A program made the translations under genes and the position numbers. Shown here piece after piece: positions 36,017 to 44,871 of a stretch of 64,000 nucleotides of DNA. Each line of letters begins with the position of its first letter. The first letter of the stretch is position 1. The DNA comes from Nostoc sp. FACHB-110 (lineage in GTDB: Bacteria > Cyanobacteriota > Cyanobacteriia > Cyanobacteriales > Nostocaceae), in NCBI RefSeq assembly GCF_014697425.1, contig NZ_JACJRU010000006.1:124001-188000 (forward strand). Reading direction: 5' to 3'. The notes under the pieces are model-generated. The model did no database searches. It saw only the letters and a list, made by a program, of their open reading frames with translations, and was not told the origin of the DNA.

Positions 36017-37783
36017 ATGCAATTAAGAGATTCTTTACGTCGGACAAAAATTGTCGCTACAATTGGCCCCGCCACCAGCAGCCCAGAAATGCTCAAGGCG
36101 ATTATCGAAGCAGGCGCAACCACACTGCGGCTTAACTTTTCTCACGGTACTCATGCCGACCATCAGCGTAATATTCGCTTAATTCGGCAAACTGCTTTTG
36201 AACTAAATCAGCCAGTGGCAATTTTGCAAGACCTCCAAGGGCCAAAAATTCGCTTGGGGCGGTTTGAAAATGGATCTATAGTTTTAGCAAAAGGCGATCG
36301 CTTTATCCTCACCAATCGTCAAGTAGTCGGTACGCAAGAAATTAGCTGCGTCACCTACGAATATTTGGCAGAAGAAGTCCCAGCCGGAGCCAAAATTCTC
36401 CTTGATGATGGGCGAGTAGAAATGGTAGTGGAAGAAACTAAGCGCGACAAAGGCGACTTATATTGCCGTGTCACCGTCGGCGGTAAACTGTCTAATAACA
36501 AAGGCGTAAACTTTCCGGGGGTTTACTTGTCTATTAAAGCCATGACCGACAAAGACCGCGAGGACTTGATGTTCGGTCTAGATCAAGGTGTAGACTGGGT
36601 GGCACTTTCCTTTGTCCGCAACCCCCAAGATTTAATCGAAATCAAAGAATTAATTTCCAGTACAGGTAAACAAGTCCCAGTTATCGCCAAAATCGAAAAA
36701 CACGAAGCCATTGAACAAATGGAAGCAGTTTTGGCTTTGTGCGATGGCGTAATGGTTGCCAGAGGTGACTTAGGCGTAGAACTACCAGCCGAAGATGTCC
36801 CCATACTACAAAAACGGTTAATTGCCACAGCCAACCGCTTAGGCATTCCCATCATCACTGCTACCCAGATGTTAGATAGCATGGTGAGCAACCCCCGCCC
36901 CACCCGCGCCGAAGTCTCAGACGTAGCTAACGCGATTTTGGATGGTACGGATGCAGTCATGCTGTCTAACGAAACTGCTGTAGGAAGCTACCCAGTTGAA
37001 GCCGTAGCGACAATGGCGAGAATTGCCGAACGCATTGAACAAGAAGAGCGCAACTCAGCCACACGGCAAATCAGAGATAGCCGCCGTTCCATTCCCAACG
37101 CCATCAGCCAAGCCGTCGGTCAAATTGCCGAAAACTTGGGTGCAGCCGCAATTATGACCTTAACCCAAACAGGGGCTACAGCGCGCAACGTTTCTAAATT
37201 CCGTCCCCACACACCAATTTTGGCAGTCACACCCCATGTCAACGTCGCACGACAGTTACAACTTGTCTGGGGCGTGAAACCACTACTAGTTCTGGGTTTA
37301 CCCTCTACAGGTCAGACCTTCCAAGCTGCAATTAACGTCGCCCAAGAACATAAATTTCTCTTTGAAGGCGATTTAGTTGTGATGACTGCGGGGACACTGC
37401 AAGGGGTTTCTGGTTCCACCGATTTAATTAAAGTGGAAGTAGTCACAGCCATCCTCGGTCACGGAATTGGACTAGGACAAGGTTCTGTGAGTGGTCGCGC
37501 GCGAGTTGCTCAAACAGGTATGGATGTGAGTAACTTTAACCCTGGCGACATTTTAGTTGCACCCCGCACTGGGGCTGATTTTGTCGATGCTATTCGCAAA
37601 GCTTCCGGCATTATCACCGAAGAAGAAAGCCTCACTAGCCATGCCGCAGTGATTGGCTTGCGTCTAGGTGTACCTGTGATTGTGGGTGTGAAGAAAGCAA
37701 CACAAGTCATTCGTGATGGTGCGATTCTCACCCTAGATGTGCAACGGGGTTTAATTTATTCTGGCGCAGTAGGGACACCTTAA
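36017..37783 (+). CDS. pyk: Pyruvate kinase with C-terminal PEP-utilising domain
   Basis: A 588-residue glycolytic enzyme that makes pyruvate and ATP from PEP and ADP. The active-site motifs are present: RRTKIVATIGPAT at the N-terminus, LNFSHGTHADH, QDLQGPKIRLGRF, PVIAKIEKHEAIEQMEAV with the catalytic Lys (about 225), VARGDLGVELP and TQMLDSM. After the allosteric domain, about 90 extra residues (SVSGRARVAQTGMDVSNFN onward, GIITEEESLTSHAAVIG) form a PEP-utilising mobile domain, as in several bacterial and cyanobacterial enzymes. The His of TSHA would be the swivelling residue. Monocistronic. Confidence 0.96.
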   Translation: MQLRDSLRRTKIVATIGPATSSPEMLKAIIEAGATTLRLNFSHGTHADHQRNIRLIRQTAFELNQPVAILQDLQGPKIRLGRFENGSIVLAKGDRFILTNRQVVGTQEISCVTYEYLAEEVPAGAKILLDDGRVEMVVEETKRDKGDLYCRVTVGGKLSNNKGVNFPGVYLSIKAMTDKDREDLMFGLDQGVDWVALSFVRNPQDLIEIKELISSTGKQVPVIAKIEKHEAIEQMEAVLALCDGVMVARGDLGVELPAEDVPILQKRLIATANRLGIPIITATQMLDSMVSNPRPTRAEVSDVANAILDGTDAVMLSNETAVGSYPVEAVATMARIAERIEQEERNSATRQIRDSRRSIPNAISQAVGQIAENLGAAAIMTLTQTGATARNVSKFRPHTPILAVTPHVNVARQLQLVWGVKPLLVLGLPSTGQTFQAAINVAQEHKFLFEGDLVVMTAGTLQGVSGSTDLIKVEVVTAILGHGIGLGQGSVSGRARVAQTGMDVSNFNPGDILVAPRTGADFVDAIRKASGIITEEESLTSHAAVIGLRLGVPVIVGVKKATQVIRDGAILTLDVQRGLIYSGAVGTP

Positions 37784-37816
37784 AAAGGCAAAAGAATTTG
37801 CTGATTTGTTAAATAA

Positions 37817-38404
37817 CTACTCTATTTGAGTTTCAAAGTTAACTCGTTCGTAAATCTGGCGATGGGGAATTTGGCAGTTAGCAGCAACTAAAGTTAAAAT
37901 GCCATCTTCATCGTCAGTTTCTTTAAATAGCCAATTGCCATCAGGCGTTTTACTAAACTGCTCAATGTGAATTTGATATTGGTCAATCAAAATATATTCT
38001 TGAAATTCGGCAATGGAGCGATAATAAGTAAATTTATCACCTCTATCTCTGCTACTAGTAGACTTAGAAAGCACTTCAAAAATAATGCAGGGATTTAATA
38101 CTGTGTCTTTTCTTCCTTCTTGGAAGATAGGTTCATCTTTGATAATTAAAATATTAGGATATGTGTATTCTCGGTAACGAGGAATCCAAAGCCGCAAGTC
38201 GCTCAAAAAAACTTCATAAGGCTGTGTTTGTAAGGCTAGTTCGAGTAATCTGCTAAGGTTGCGGATAATGCGATTATGATTAATTGAGCCTCCAGCCATT
38301 GGTATAATTTCTCCATCACTATATTCACTGCGGTACTCAGCAGTCTCTTCATGTGCCAAGTATTCCTCAATGGAGTATTGACGGGGGGGAGTCTGCACAA
38401 CCAT
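37817..38404 (-). CDS. Uma2-family (DUF820) putative nuclease
   Basis: A 195-residue protein of the Uma2/DUF820 family, very abundant in filamentous cyanobacteria. Features are EYLAHEETAEYRSEYSDGEI near the N-terminus, HNRIIRNLSRLL, and the PD-(D/E)xK-like core YPNILIIKDEP with CIIFEVLSKSTSSRDRGDK, where D/N, E and K would be active-site residues. Asp in the first position appears replaced by Asn (YPNIL, usually YPDV/I), which may lower activity. The biological role of these proteins is not settled. It borders a toxin-antitoxin-like pair. Confidence 0.85.
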   Translation of the reverse strand: MVVQTPPRQYSIEEYLAHEETAEYRSEYSDGEIIPMAGGSINHNRIIRNLSRLLELALQTQPYEVFLSDLRLWIPRYREYTYPNILIIKDEPIFQEGRKDTVLNPCIIFEVLSKSTSSRDRGDKFTYYRSIAEFQEYILIDQYQIHIEQFSKTPDGNWLFKETDDEDGILTLVAANCQIPHRQIYERVNFETQIE

Positions 38405-38550
38405 AGGATTTATTTAGCTAGGTAACATTAGCCTCATTATAAATAGTGCAATAAAAATGTAGCGATCGCTCGTTTTGTTTTACTGCAACAGATAGAGAGA
38501 TGGGGAGCGATCGCTATTATATTGATGGTAACGGCGGAACCTCAAAATCA

Positions 38551-38982
38551 TTAAATGAGCCAACATTGTAAGATGAAGCGTTTAAAGCTCTTACTAATTT
38601 GGCAGGCATCAAGAGTCAGTAAAGTGGCATTAACTTGCTGTGAAAGTGCAACATAACAAGCATCATAAGCGGAGATATTGTAGTTTATGGCAATATTCAC
38701 CGCATCCGCCATCAAATCAGCCGTCGAGACAACACGCAAGGGAAAGCTTTTGAGCGTAGTTAAATCAGATGGTACATCTGCAACAGCATAAAGTCTAGCG
38801 CGGACATATTTCCAGATGATGTTGCCACACTCAATATAAAACAAGTCTGGGACAAAAATTGCCGTTTGGGGATTAGCAAGGTGAGCAAACAGTTGATCAA
38901 CTTTTGGCATTAGTGGATCATCCGGTAGAAATTGCTTAATCCCTACACTGGCATCTACAACGCACCTAATAGGAGTAGTCAT
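38551..38982 (-). CDS. PIN-domain ribonuclease, VapC-like toxin
   Basis: A 143-residue PIN-domain protein, the putative RNase toxin of a type II pair. The acidic metal-binding residues are visible: Asp in VVDASVGIKQF (about residue 9), Glu in FYIECGN, Asp in YDACYVAL, and Asp in LTLDACQ (about residue 123). Its start overlaps the 3' end of the antitoxin gene by 4 bp (ATGA), a typical translational coupling. Identification as toxin rests on family and context; the target RNA is unknown. Confidence 0.85.
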   Translation of the reverse strand: MTTPIRCVVDASVGIKQFLPDDPLMPKVDQLFAHLANPQTAIFVPDLFYIECGNIIWKYVRARLYAVADVPSDLTTLKSFPLRVVSTADLMADAVNIAINYNISAYDACYVALSQQVNATLLTLDACQISKSFKRFILQCWLI

Positions 38983-39245
38983 CTGTCGCGGTCTTCTCGA
39001 AGTAATGCTGTACTATCAGGCCATTCTGCATCAGTACGACGACTTTCACGGCGCAGGCGGATTTCTTCTAAAAGTTTTGGTACATTTTTGTATCTTTCGT
39101 CTTCTGCTGGCTGTGTTTTTGTCTGCAAAGCTTTCTGCAAGATGGTAATAACTTGAGCATCAACTGAGCTATTTTGAGCTTTAGCTAACTCTTGCAATTG
39201 TGCGTATAACTCATCAGGTATATTCAGGTCATGAAGGGTAGCCAT
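38979..39245 (-). CDS. Antitoxin of the PIN-domain pair
   Basis: An 88-residue protein. The N-terminus (LHDLNIPDELYAQLQELAKAQ) looks like a ribbon-helix-helix DNA-binding domain, as in FitA/VapB antitoxins. The acidic/arginine C-terminus (EIRLRRESRRTDAEWPDS) would wrap the toxin. ATG 39245 is preferred over TTG 39260, because GGGAGG lies 7 bases before it. It overlaps the toxin gene by 4 bp and probably represses its own operon. Confidence 0.8.
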   Translation of the reverse strand: MATLHDLNIPDELYAQLQELAKAQNSSVDAQVITILQKALQTKTQPAEDERYKNVPKLLEEIRLRRESRRTDAEWPDSTALLREDRDR

Positions 39246-39354
39246 TGCTTGACCTCCCAAAAGAATTTATTGGTAATCGTAGCACGATGGAGTTTGGGAG
39301 GGGTGAGGGTGCGATCGCACTGAAAAATCAAAGGCGATCGCTTTACTATCTTCA

Positions 39355-39567
39355 CTACTTTTTCTGTGATTTTTCTGTTAGAGATTTTATTGGTGTTTTT
39401 AGTAAAAACCAATCGAGATAAAGTACAAGAATCTGCATTTTCAGAAAGTTGTTGGCACTTTTGATGTTTGCATCACTCAGTAGCCATTTACAAAACTTTT
39501 CTAGCAGTATTCCAGCAACTACTTCAATAGACTTATTAATAACCAAAGGGATTAGTGTTTCTAGCAT
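39355..39567 (-). CDS. Small hypothetical protein next to the NACHT gene
   Basis: A possible 70-residue protein with a good ribosome binding site (GAGG 8 bases before ATG 39567). The N-terminus (MLETLIPLVINKSIEVVAGI) is an amphipathic helix; the C-terminus is basic. I recognise no family. It is divergent from the NACHT gene 160 bp away and could be a partner or a decayed gene. Low confidence that it is expressed. Confidence 0.4.
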   Translation of the reverse strand: MLETLIPLVINKSIEVVAGILLEKFCKWLLSDANIKSANNFLKMQILVLYLDWFLLKTPIKSLTEKSQKK

Positions 39568-39727
39568 TGCGATTTCCTCAGCAGCTTGACTGAGTTCAAT
39601 GTCACAATTTTCTTTTGTAGCTAATTATTTGACCTATCTTGACTTAGCCTGACTTACACTGAGTTAACTCCACATTTTGATAAAAACTTTGGCTACACTG
39701 GCTTATAAGTAATTGTGAGAGTAGTAA

Positions 39728-42151
39728 ATGTCTATACCAGAGGACTTTCTTAAGCAACTGGAGCAATACAGTGAATTGTCGCATCGAGAGAAAGAAGTTT
39801 TTCTGGAAATATTCGGTCGCAGTAAAAGTCGAGTCCAGGTCACTCAAGAATTAAATATTTCTGAAAGTAACCTCAGCACTTGCCTTACAGGTATTTACAA
39901 AAAATTTAGTATCACTGGACATGGCCCTGTTAAAGAAAGCCGCTTACGTGAGCATCTGAGCAAGAAATACTCACAGCAACGACCTTCTGGTCATTTAATT
40001 ACAGATGATATATATGATTCTATTGATGCCTTAGTGCAAGAAATCCGCAAACAAGTCAAACCCTACATAAAAGAGAAGTATGGAACCATGAGGGTATTAG
40101 ATATGCCTAAACCGATTAAGCTAACAGGAAAACAAGGTATTTACACAAATGTCAATATTCTGGAGAAAATAACAGGACGAAGACGACTTAAGATTGCGGA
40201 ACTAATGCAAAGCTGTGATCATGATAACTTTGAGCGGCTTGGACTTAGCCACGTAAAACAGAAGCAGGTATCGGGATTAGAGGCTGTGCAGCGTTATAGT
40301 AAGCTAATGGTTTTAGGCAAACCAGGAGCAGGAAAAACTACTTTTTTAAAATATCTGGCAATGCAGTGTATTGAGGGAAATTTTCAAACAAACAGAGTTC
40401 CCCTGTTTATCACTCTAAAAGACTTTGCAGAAGTACCTAAAAAACTAGATATTTTGGAATTTATCGCTGAACAATTGTCAAGCTGTGGGGTAACTCATGC
40501 CAGTGTAACAGTAGAAAAACTGTTGAAACAGGGTAAGGCATTAGTATTGCTGGATGGGTTGGATGAAGTACGAGAGGAAGACACCAAGCGTGTTTTACGA
40601 CAAATTAGGGAATTTTCTGACCTGTTTCACACCAATCAGTTTGTACTTACCTGCCGTATTGCTGCCAAAGAATATACATTTGAAAGTTTCACAGAAGTGG
40701 AAATGGCAGATTTTGACAAAAAACAAATAGCCGTTTTTGCTCAAAACTGGTTCCAATTAACCGACCCAGTTAAAAGTAAAAGATTTATTCAAAAACTGAC
40801 GGAGAATCAACCAATTCAAGAACTAGCTAGTAGTCCTTTACTGCTGACATTACTGTGTTTGGTGTTTAGCGATAGTGGAGATTTCCCAGCAAACCGTTCT
40901 GAACTTTATAAAGAAGGATTAGATGTATTGTTGAAAAAATGGGATGCCAAACGCAACATAGAAAGGCATCAAGTATATAAAAATTTATCTTTGCATCGCA
41001 AGGAAGACTTATTGAGCCAAATTGCTTTGATCGCTTTTGAGCAGAAGGATTATTTCTTTAAGCAAAAAACAGTTGAAGTATATATTGCTGAGTTCATTCG
41101 TAACTTACGTGATGCTGACACCGACATAGAAGCTCTCAGGCTAGACAGCGAGGCTGTTTTGAAATCTATTGAAGCGCAACACGGGCTTTTAATAGAACGG
41201 GCGAATGGAATTTATTCATTTTCTCATCTAACTTTTCAGGAGTATTTTACTGCCAGAGAAATAGTTGCTAATTTTGCTTGGGAAAGTTTAGTGAAGCATA
41301 TCACAGATAAACGCTGGCGTGAGGTATTTTTACTAACAACGGAGATGATGCGGAGAGCAGATGAATTAATAATTTTGATGAAGCAGAAAATTGACGAAAT
41401 ATATATAGAAAATGAACAATTACACTTATGTATAGAATTTATTGACCAAAAATCAAAGTTAATAGGAAATCAATATAAACCTGTAGCTGTCAGAGCATTT
41501 TATTTTGGATTATTTCATCTATTTACTGGACGAATTAGTTTTGGAGTGAGTTCTGAGGCTATATCTTTTGTTCAATCTACTGACTTACATATAGTCATAG
41601 CTCTTGCTTATAGTCAAGAACGAAAACCGATTCTTATTCCTGATCTCAATCTTGAACTTGCCAACATTCTTGGTTTTTCAATTTTTAATGAAGTCAATAA
41701 ATGCACATTTGATTACTTGCTTGCTTATGCTTATGCTCTGAGTTTTACTTGCCAAGATAGGGATAAAAGTGCTTTTAACTTAGTTATGTTTTTGGACTTG
41801 TATCGTGGTATTTCTCTTATTATTAAGTATGCTCAACAATTTGACATTGAACTACAGCGAACACTTATAACTCTAAAGCAACAGCTACCAGAACCGAACC
41901 AATATCAAACAAGCTTTTTGCAGTGGTGGAAAGTAAATAGTCAGGATTGGGCAACGAATATTAGGAATGTCATACTTGAATATTTTGGTTTTGATCATGA
42001 TTGGAAGCCTAAAGAAGAAAAACTTAAAATGGTAGAACAATATTATTATATAAATAAATTACTAATAGATTGTTTGAACAGTGATTGCTATACTAGTCAA
42101 AAACTCAGACAAGAAATTGAAAATACTCTGCTGTTACCATTTAATATTTAA
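39728..42151 (+). CDS. NACHT-domain NTPase with N-terminal HTH-like domain (STAND family)
   Basis: An 807-residue STAND NTPase. Residues about 15-80 look like a winged or LuxR-like HTH (LSHREKEVFLEIF, the QVTQELNISESNLSTCLTGI stretch). The NACHT module has Walker A GKPGAGKTT (197-205), Walker B LVLLDGLDE (273-280), then ELASSPLLLTLLCLVF and the YSFSHLTFQEYFTAREI stretch that closes the winged-helix part. The C-terminal 270 residues are helical, without recognisable repeats. Bacterial NACHT proteins are known in anti-phage defence; this one has no obvious nuclease or membrane effector, so the effector part is unclear. Neighbours include a toxin-antitoxin-like pair. Confidence 0.9.
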   Translation: MSIPEDFLKQLEQYSELSHREKEVFLEIFGRSKSRVQVTQELNISESNLSTCLTGIYKKFSITGHGPVKESRLREHLSKKYSQQRPSGHLITDDIYDSIDALVQEIRKQVKPYIKEKYGTMRVLDMPKPIKLTGKQGIYTNVNILEKITGRRRLKIAELMQSCDHDNFERLGLSHVKQKQVSGLEAVQRYSKLMVLGKPGAGKTTFLKYLAMQCIEGNFQTNRVPLFITLKDFAEVPKKLDILEFIAEQLSSCGVTHASVTVEKLLKQGKALVLLDGLDEVREEDTKRVLRQIREFSDLFHTNQFVLTCRIAAKEYTFESFTEVEMADFDKKQIAVFAQNWFQLTDPVKSKRFIQKLTENQPIQELASSPLLLTLLCLVFSDSGDFPANRSELYKEGLDVLLKKWDAKRNIERHQVYKNLSLHRKEDLLSQIALIAFEQKDYFFKQKTVEVYIAEFIRNLRDADTDIEALRLDSEAVLKSIEAQHGLLIERANGIYSFSHLTFQEYFTAREIVANFAWESLVKHITDKRWREVFLLTTEMMRRADELIILMKQKIDEIYIENEQLHLCIEFIDQKSKLIGNQYKPVAVRAFYFGLFHLFTGRISFGVSSEAISFVQSTDLHIVIALAYSQERKPILIPDLNLELANILGFSIFNEVNKCTFDYLLAYAYALSFTCQDRDKSAFNLVMFLDLYRGISLIIKYAQQFDIELQRTLITLKQQLPEPNQYQTSFLQWWKVNSQDWATNIRNVILEYFGFDHDWKPKEEKLKMVEQYYYINKLLIDCLNSDCYTSQKLRQEIENTLLLPFNI

Positions 42152-42238
42152 AAAATATATAAGCTGAAAAAATATAAATAAAAATAAAGATTAATACAAT
42201 AAATTTAGAAAAATGTTTGACTTTATTAATTACTACCT

Positions 42239-42469
42239 GTGAAAAAAGATATTTGCGATCACACTTTTGCTTTTTCAGTTCTTATAGTTAAATTGGGCCA
42301 GTTTTTAGATGACAAATCAGAAGTAGCAAAAACCCTTGCTCAACAGTTGTTAAAGTCAGGAACATCGATTGGAGCGAATCTTGGAGAAGCTCAAGCTGCC
42401 CAAAGAAAAGCATATTTTATCAGCAAGCTCATGATTACACTACCTAACCTCTTTCTCCTCAATTTTTAA
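42239..42469 (+). pseudogene. Truncated four-helix-bundle (23S rRNA intervening-sequence-like) protein
   Basis: A 76-codon frame from GTG 42239. Its N-terminal 66 residues match the four-helix-bundle/S23 family well: MKKDICDHTFAFSVLIVKL, LAQQLLKSGTSIGANL, GEAQAAQRKAYFISK. Family members are about 120 residues. After ISKLMI the sequence turns into unrelated LPNLFLLNF and stops 12 bp before a tRNA-Ser gene. So the C-terminal half is lost, probably through a deletion or recombination at the tRNA. Function is presumably lost. Confidence 0.75.
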
Positions 42470-42478
42470 TTCCTCAAA

Positions 42479-42563
42479 CGGAGAGGGGGAGATTCGAACT
42501 CCCGGAGGTTTTAGCCTCATCCGATTTCAAGTCGGACGCAATCGACCACTCTGCCACCTCTCC
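42479..42563 (-). tRNA. tRNA-Ser(UGA)
   Basis: The minus strand folds as a class II tRNA: acceptor GGAGAGG/CCTCTCC with discriminator G, D-arm GCAGAGTGGTCGATTGC, anticodon loop CTTGAAA (anticodon TGA), a long variable arm with GAGG/CCTC and the T-arm GGGAGTTCGAATCTCCC. CCA is not encoded. It forms the right border of the accessory block 37.8-42.5 kb and may have served as an integration site. Confidence 0.95.
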
Positions 42564-42633
42564 AAATTAACTGTCTAGCTTTGCTACCTTACTTTTTTGA
42601 GTGAGCAAAAAAGCTGACAGATAATACTATATC

Positions 42634-43569
42634 TTACATCTGAGCAGGTTGCACTAGTGAAGTCGATCGCTTGTACAAAATTTCTTCAGCAGCGACCTGA
42701 AAATCACTACCTACCCAAACTAAGGAAGCCTGTGTCACTTCACCTGCTTCTAGGCAAACAATTGAGAAATTCCGCAGCTTTTCGCCTTCTTTCTCGACAA
42801 TTCGGGGAACGCTGGCAGCATTTAAGTAAATTATTCCCTCTGGGCTTCTAAAGATGGGTTTTCGGGTTTCTTTTTTGGTGTGCCGCAGTGTGTGGTGCAT
42901 ATGCCCAAATGTCACTAAAGCAATATTTTTACCAGTTGTGATGGCTTGCGAAATCGCTTCGGCAAAATCAGGGTCGCCAAAGTCGCCGCCGATAGGATCC
43001 CAATCTTTACCGCAGGGGTCTTCGGGCCTATTGCCTAATCCACTCGGCCCGTTATGACCGAGAAAGATAATCGTGTCGCAGGCTGCACTTTTAACTGATG
43101 CAAATATTCGCTCTGCTGATTCTTCCAGAGTTGTCACACCATAACGGTCTTTGCAGATGTCGGCAAATCTCCATTCATGACCGCCCCAGCTAAAAGGACG
43201 ACCACCAACTACTGTTAAATTCCACTCGGGAAAATCCAGCTTGCTGTAACCAATATGGGCTTTACCTAATAAGTCGAGTTGTTCTTGTACCCAGTCTTCT
43301 TTAGTGCGATCGTAGGGACATTTTTTCCGTCCCCATTCTGTGGCTGTATACCAAGCATCGTGGTTGCCCATGACTGCTGCTTTGGGAATTTCCAGAGAAG
43401 CGATCGCTCTTACCACTTCCACTGATTCATTACCAAAATCGCCGACAAACAGCACTAAGTCAACACCTAAATGCTTGAGTGCGATGCCATCTTCCACTTC
43501 CCATTGGTCGTGAACATCTCCAACCACAGCAATTTTGAGAGTTTTCTGATTAATTTTTTGACTGGTCAT
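42634..43569 (-). CDS. Calcineurin-like metallophosphoesterase
   Basis: A 311-residue metal-dependent phosphoesterase. All five metallophosphatase motifs are present: VVGDVHDQ (near residue 16), FVGDFGNE, MGNHDAW, FLGHNGP and FGHMHH. The protein resembles a cyanobacterial/plant family (TIGR04168 type) for which I know no defined substrate. No signal peptide is seen, so it is cytosolic. Monocistronic, next to tRNA-Ser. Confidence 0.9.
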   Translation of the reverse strand: MTSQKINQKTLKIAVVGDVHDQWEVEDGIALKHLGVDLVLFVGDFGNESVEVVRAIASLEIPKAAVMGNHDAWYTATEWGRKKCPYDRTKEDWVQEQLDLLGKAHIGYSKLDFPEWNLTVVGGRPFSWGGHEWRFADICKDRYGVTTLEESAERIFASVKSAACDTIIFLGHNGPSGLGNRPEDPCGKDWDPIGGDFGDPDFAEAISQAITTGKNIALVTFGHMHHTLRHTKKETRKPIFRSPEGIIYLNAASVPRIVEKEGEKLRNFSIVCLEAGEVTQASLVWVGSDFQVAAEEILYKRSTSLVQPAQM

Positions 43570-43760
43570 GCCGCTTTCCTTGCCCTATATCTCCAGCATA
43601 GAAGAGGTCATGGGGAGTAGAGATAAAGGAACCCACAAAAAATAACTTTTAATCTATCACTAATATCAAATTACCATAAACCCCTCTTCTGTTTTTGGTA
43701 AAAACTACTATAATTAAATCCACTGGACAAAACAATTGCAACCCAAAGCAACCCTTAACT

Positions 43761-44738
43761 GTGTTTACAACTGCATTTGCCAAAACAAACCAAACCCAAC
43801 CGGGTGGGCTACCACTAGATTTATTTGCTGCTATTGAGAATCTCAAAAAAGAACTCAACGCGGTCATCTTAGCGCATTATTATCAAGAGCCAGATATTCA
43901 AGATATTGCAGACTTTATTGGAGATTCATTACAACTAGCTAGAGCAGCAGCACAGACGAATGCAGATGTAATTGTGTTTGCTGGTGTTCATTTTATGGCA
44001 GAGACAGCCAAGATACTTAACCCTGATAAATTGGTACTTTTACCAGATTTAAATGCTGGTTGTTCTTTAGCAGATAGCTGTCCACCAAAGGAATTTGCTG
44101 CTTTTAAAGCTGCTCATCCTGATCATTTGGTAGTTTCATATATTAATTGCTCTGCCGAAATTAAGGCTATGAGTGATATTATCTGCACCAGTTCTAATGC
44201 GGTAAAAATTGTACAGCAAATACCAAAAGACCAGCCAATTATTTTTGCTCCAGACCGCAACTTAGGGCGTTATGTCATGGAACAAACTGGGCGGGATTTG
44301 GTATTATGGCAAGGTAGCTGCGTTGTGCATGAAACCTTTTCCGAGAAGAAAATTGTACAGTTAAAAATAGCACATCCCGAAGCAGAGGCGATCGCGCATC
44401 CAGAATGCGAAAGTAGTGTATTGCGCCACGCTAGTTATATTGGTTCTACAGCCGCTTTACTTAAATATTGTCAAACTAGTCCATCGCAGGAATTTATCGT
44501 GGCAACAGAGCCTGGTATTATTCACCAAATGCAAAAACTTGCTCCAGCAAAACACTTTATTCCTGCACCACCGACGACGAATAATTGCAATTGTAATGAG
44601 TGTCCGTTTATGCGTCTCAATACTTTAGAAAAACTGTATTTAGCGATGAAAAACCGCACTCCTGAAATTACGATGTCTGAAGATATTCGTGTTGCAGCTT
44701 TGCGCCCAATGCAACGAATGTTAGAGATGAGTCTTTAA
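43761..44738 (+). CDS. nadA: Quinolinate synthase NadA
   Basis: A 325-residue [4Fe-4S] enzyme that condenses iminoaspartate and dihydroxyacetone phosphate to quinolinate in NAD synthesis. Family motifs are [68 protein letters not shown] and the C-terminal [13 protein letters not shown]; three conserved Cys ligate the cluster. GTG 43761 is chosen, since the protein then begins [11 protein letters not shown], like relatives; the frame extends to TTG 43695. nadB is not adjacent. Confidence 0.95.
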   Translation: MFTTAFAKTNQTQPGGLPLDLFAAIENLKKELNAVILAHYYQEPDIQDIADFIGDSLQLARAAAQTNADVIVFAGVHFMAETAKILNPDKLVLLPDLNAGCSLADSCPPKEFAAFKAAHPDHLVVSYINCSAEIKAMSDIICTSSNAVKIVQQIPKDQPIIFAPDRNLGRYVMEQTGRDLVLWQGSCVVHETFSEKKIVQLKIAHPEAEAIAHPECESSVLRHASYIGSTAALLKYCQTSPSQEFIVATEPGIIHQMQKLAPAKHFIPAPPTTNNCNCNECPFMRLNTLEKLYLAMKNRTPEITMSEDIRVAALRPMQRMLEMSL

Positions 44739-44754
44739 TTATTATTGTAAATAC

Positions 44755-44780
44755 TGTAGAGATGCGATCGCATCTCTACA
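44755..44780. repeat. 26-bp perfect palindrome centred on a HIP1 site
   Basis: TGTAGAGATGCGA followed by its exact reverse complement; the central eight bases are HIP1 (GCGATCGC). Located 16 bp after nadA, so it can form a hairpin in the transcript, though no T-run follows. Similar TAGAGACGCG-type palindromes are common intergenic repeats in cyanobacteria. Confidence 0.75.
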
Positions 44781-44871
44781 GATTAGTAATATATTCATCT
44801 TTAAATTTCCCTGTGTTGAAAAACTCAAACTTGTGCTTGCTGCTGTCCTTTGCCGTTTTACATGCTGTTAA

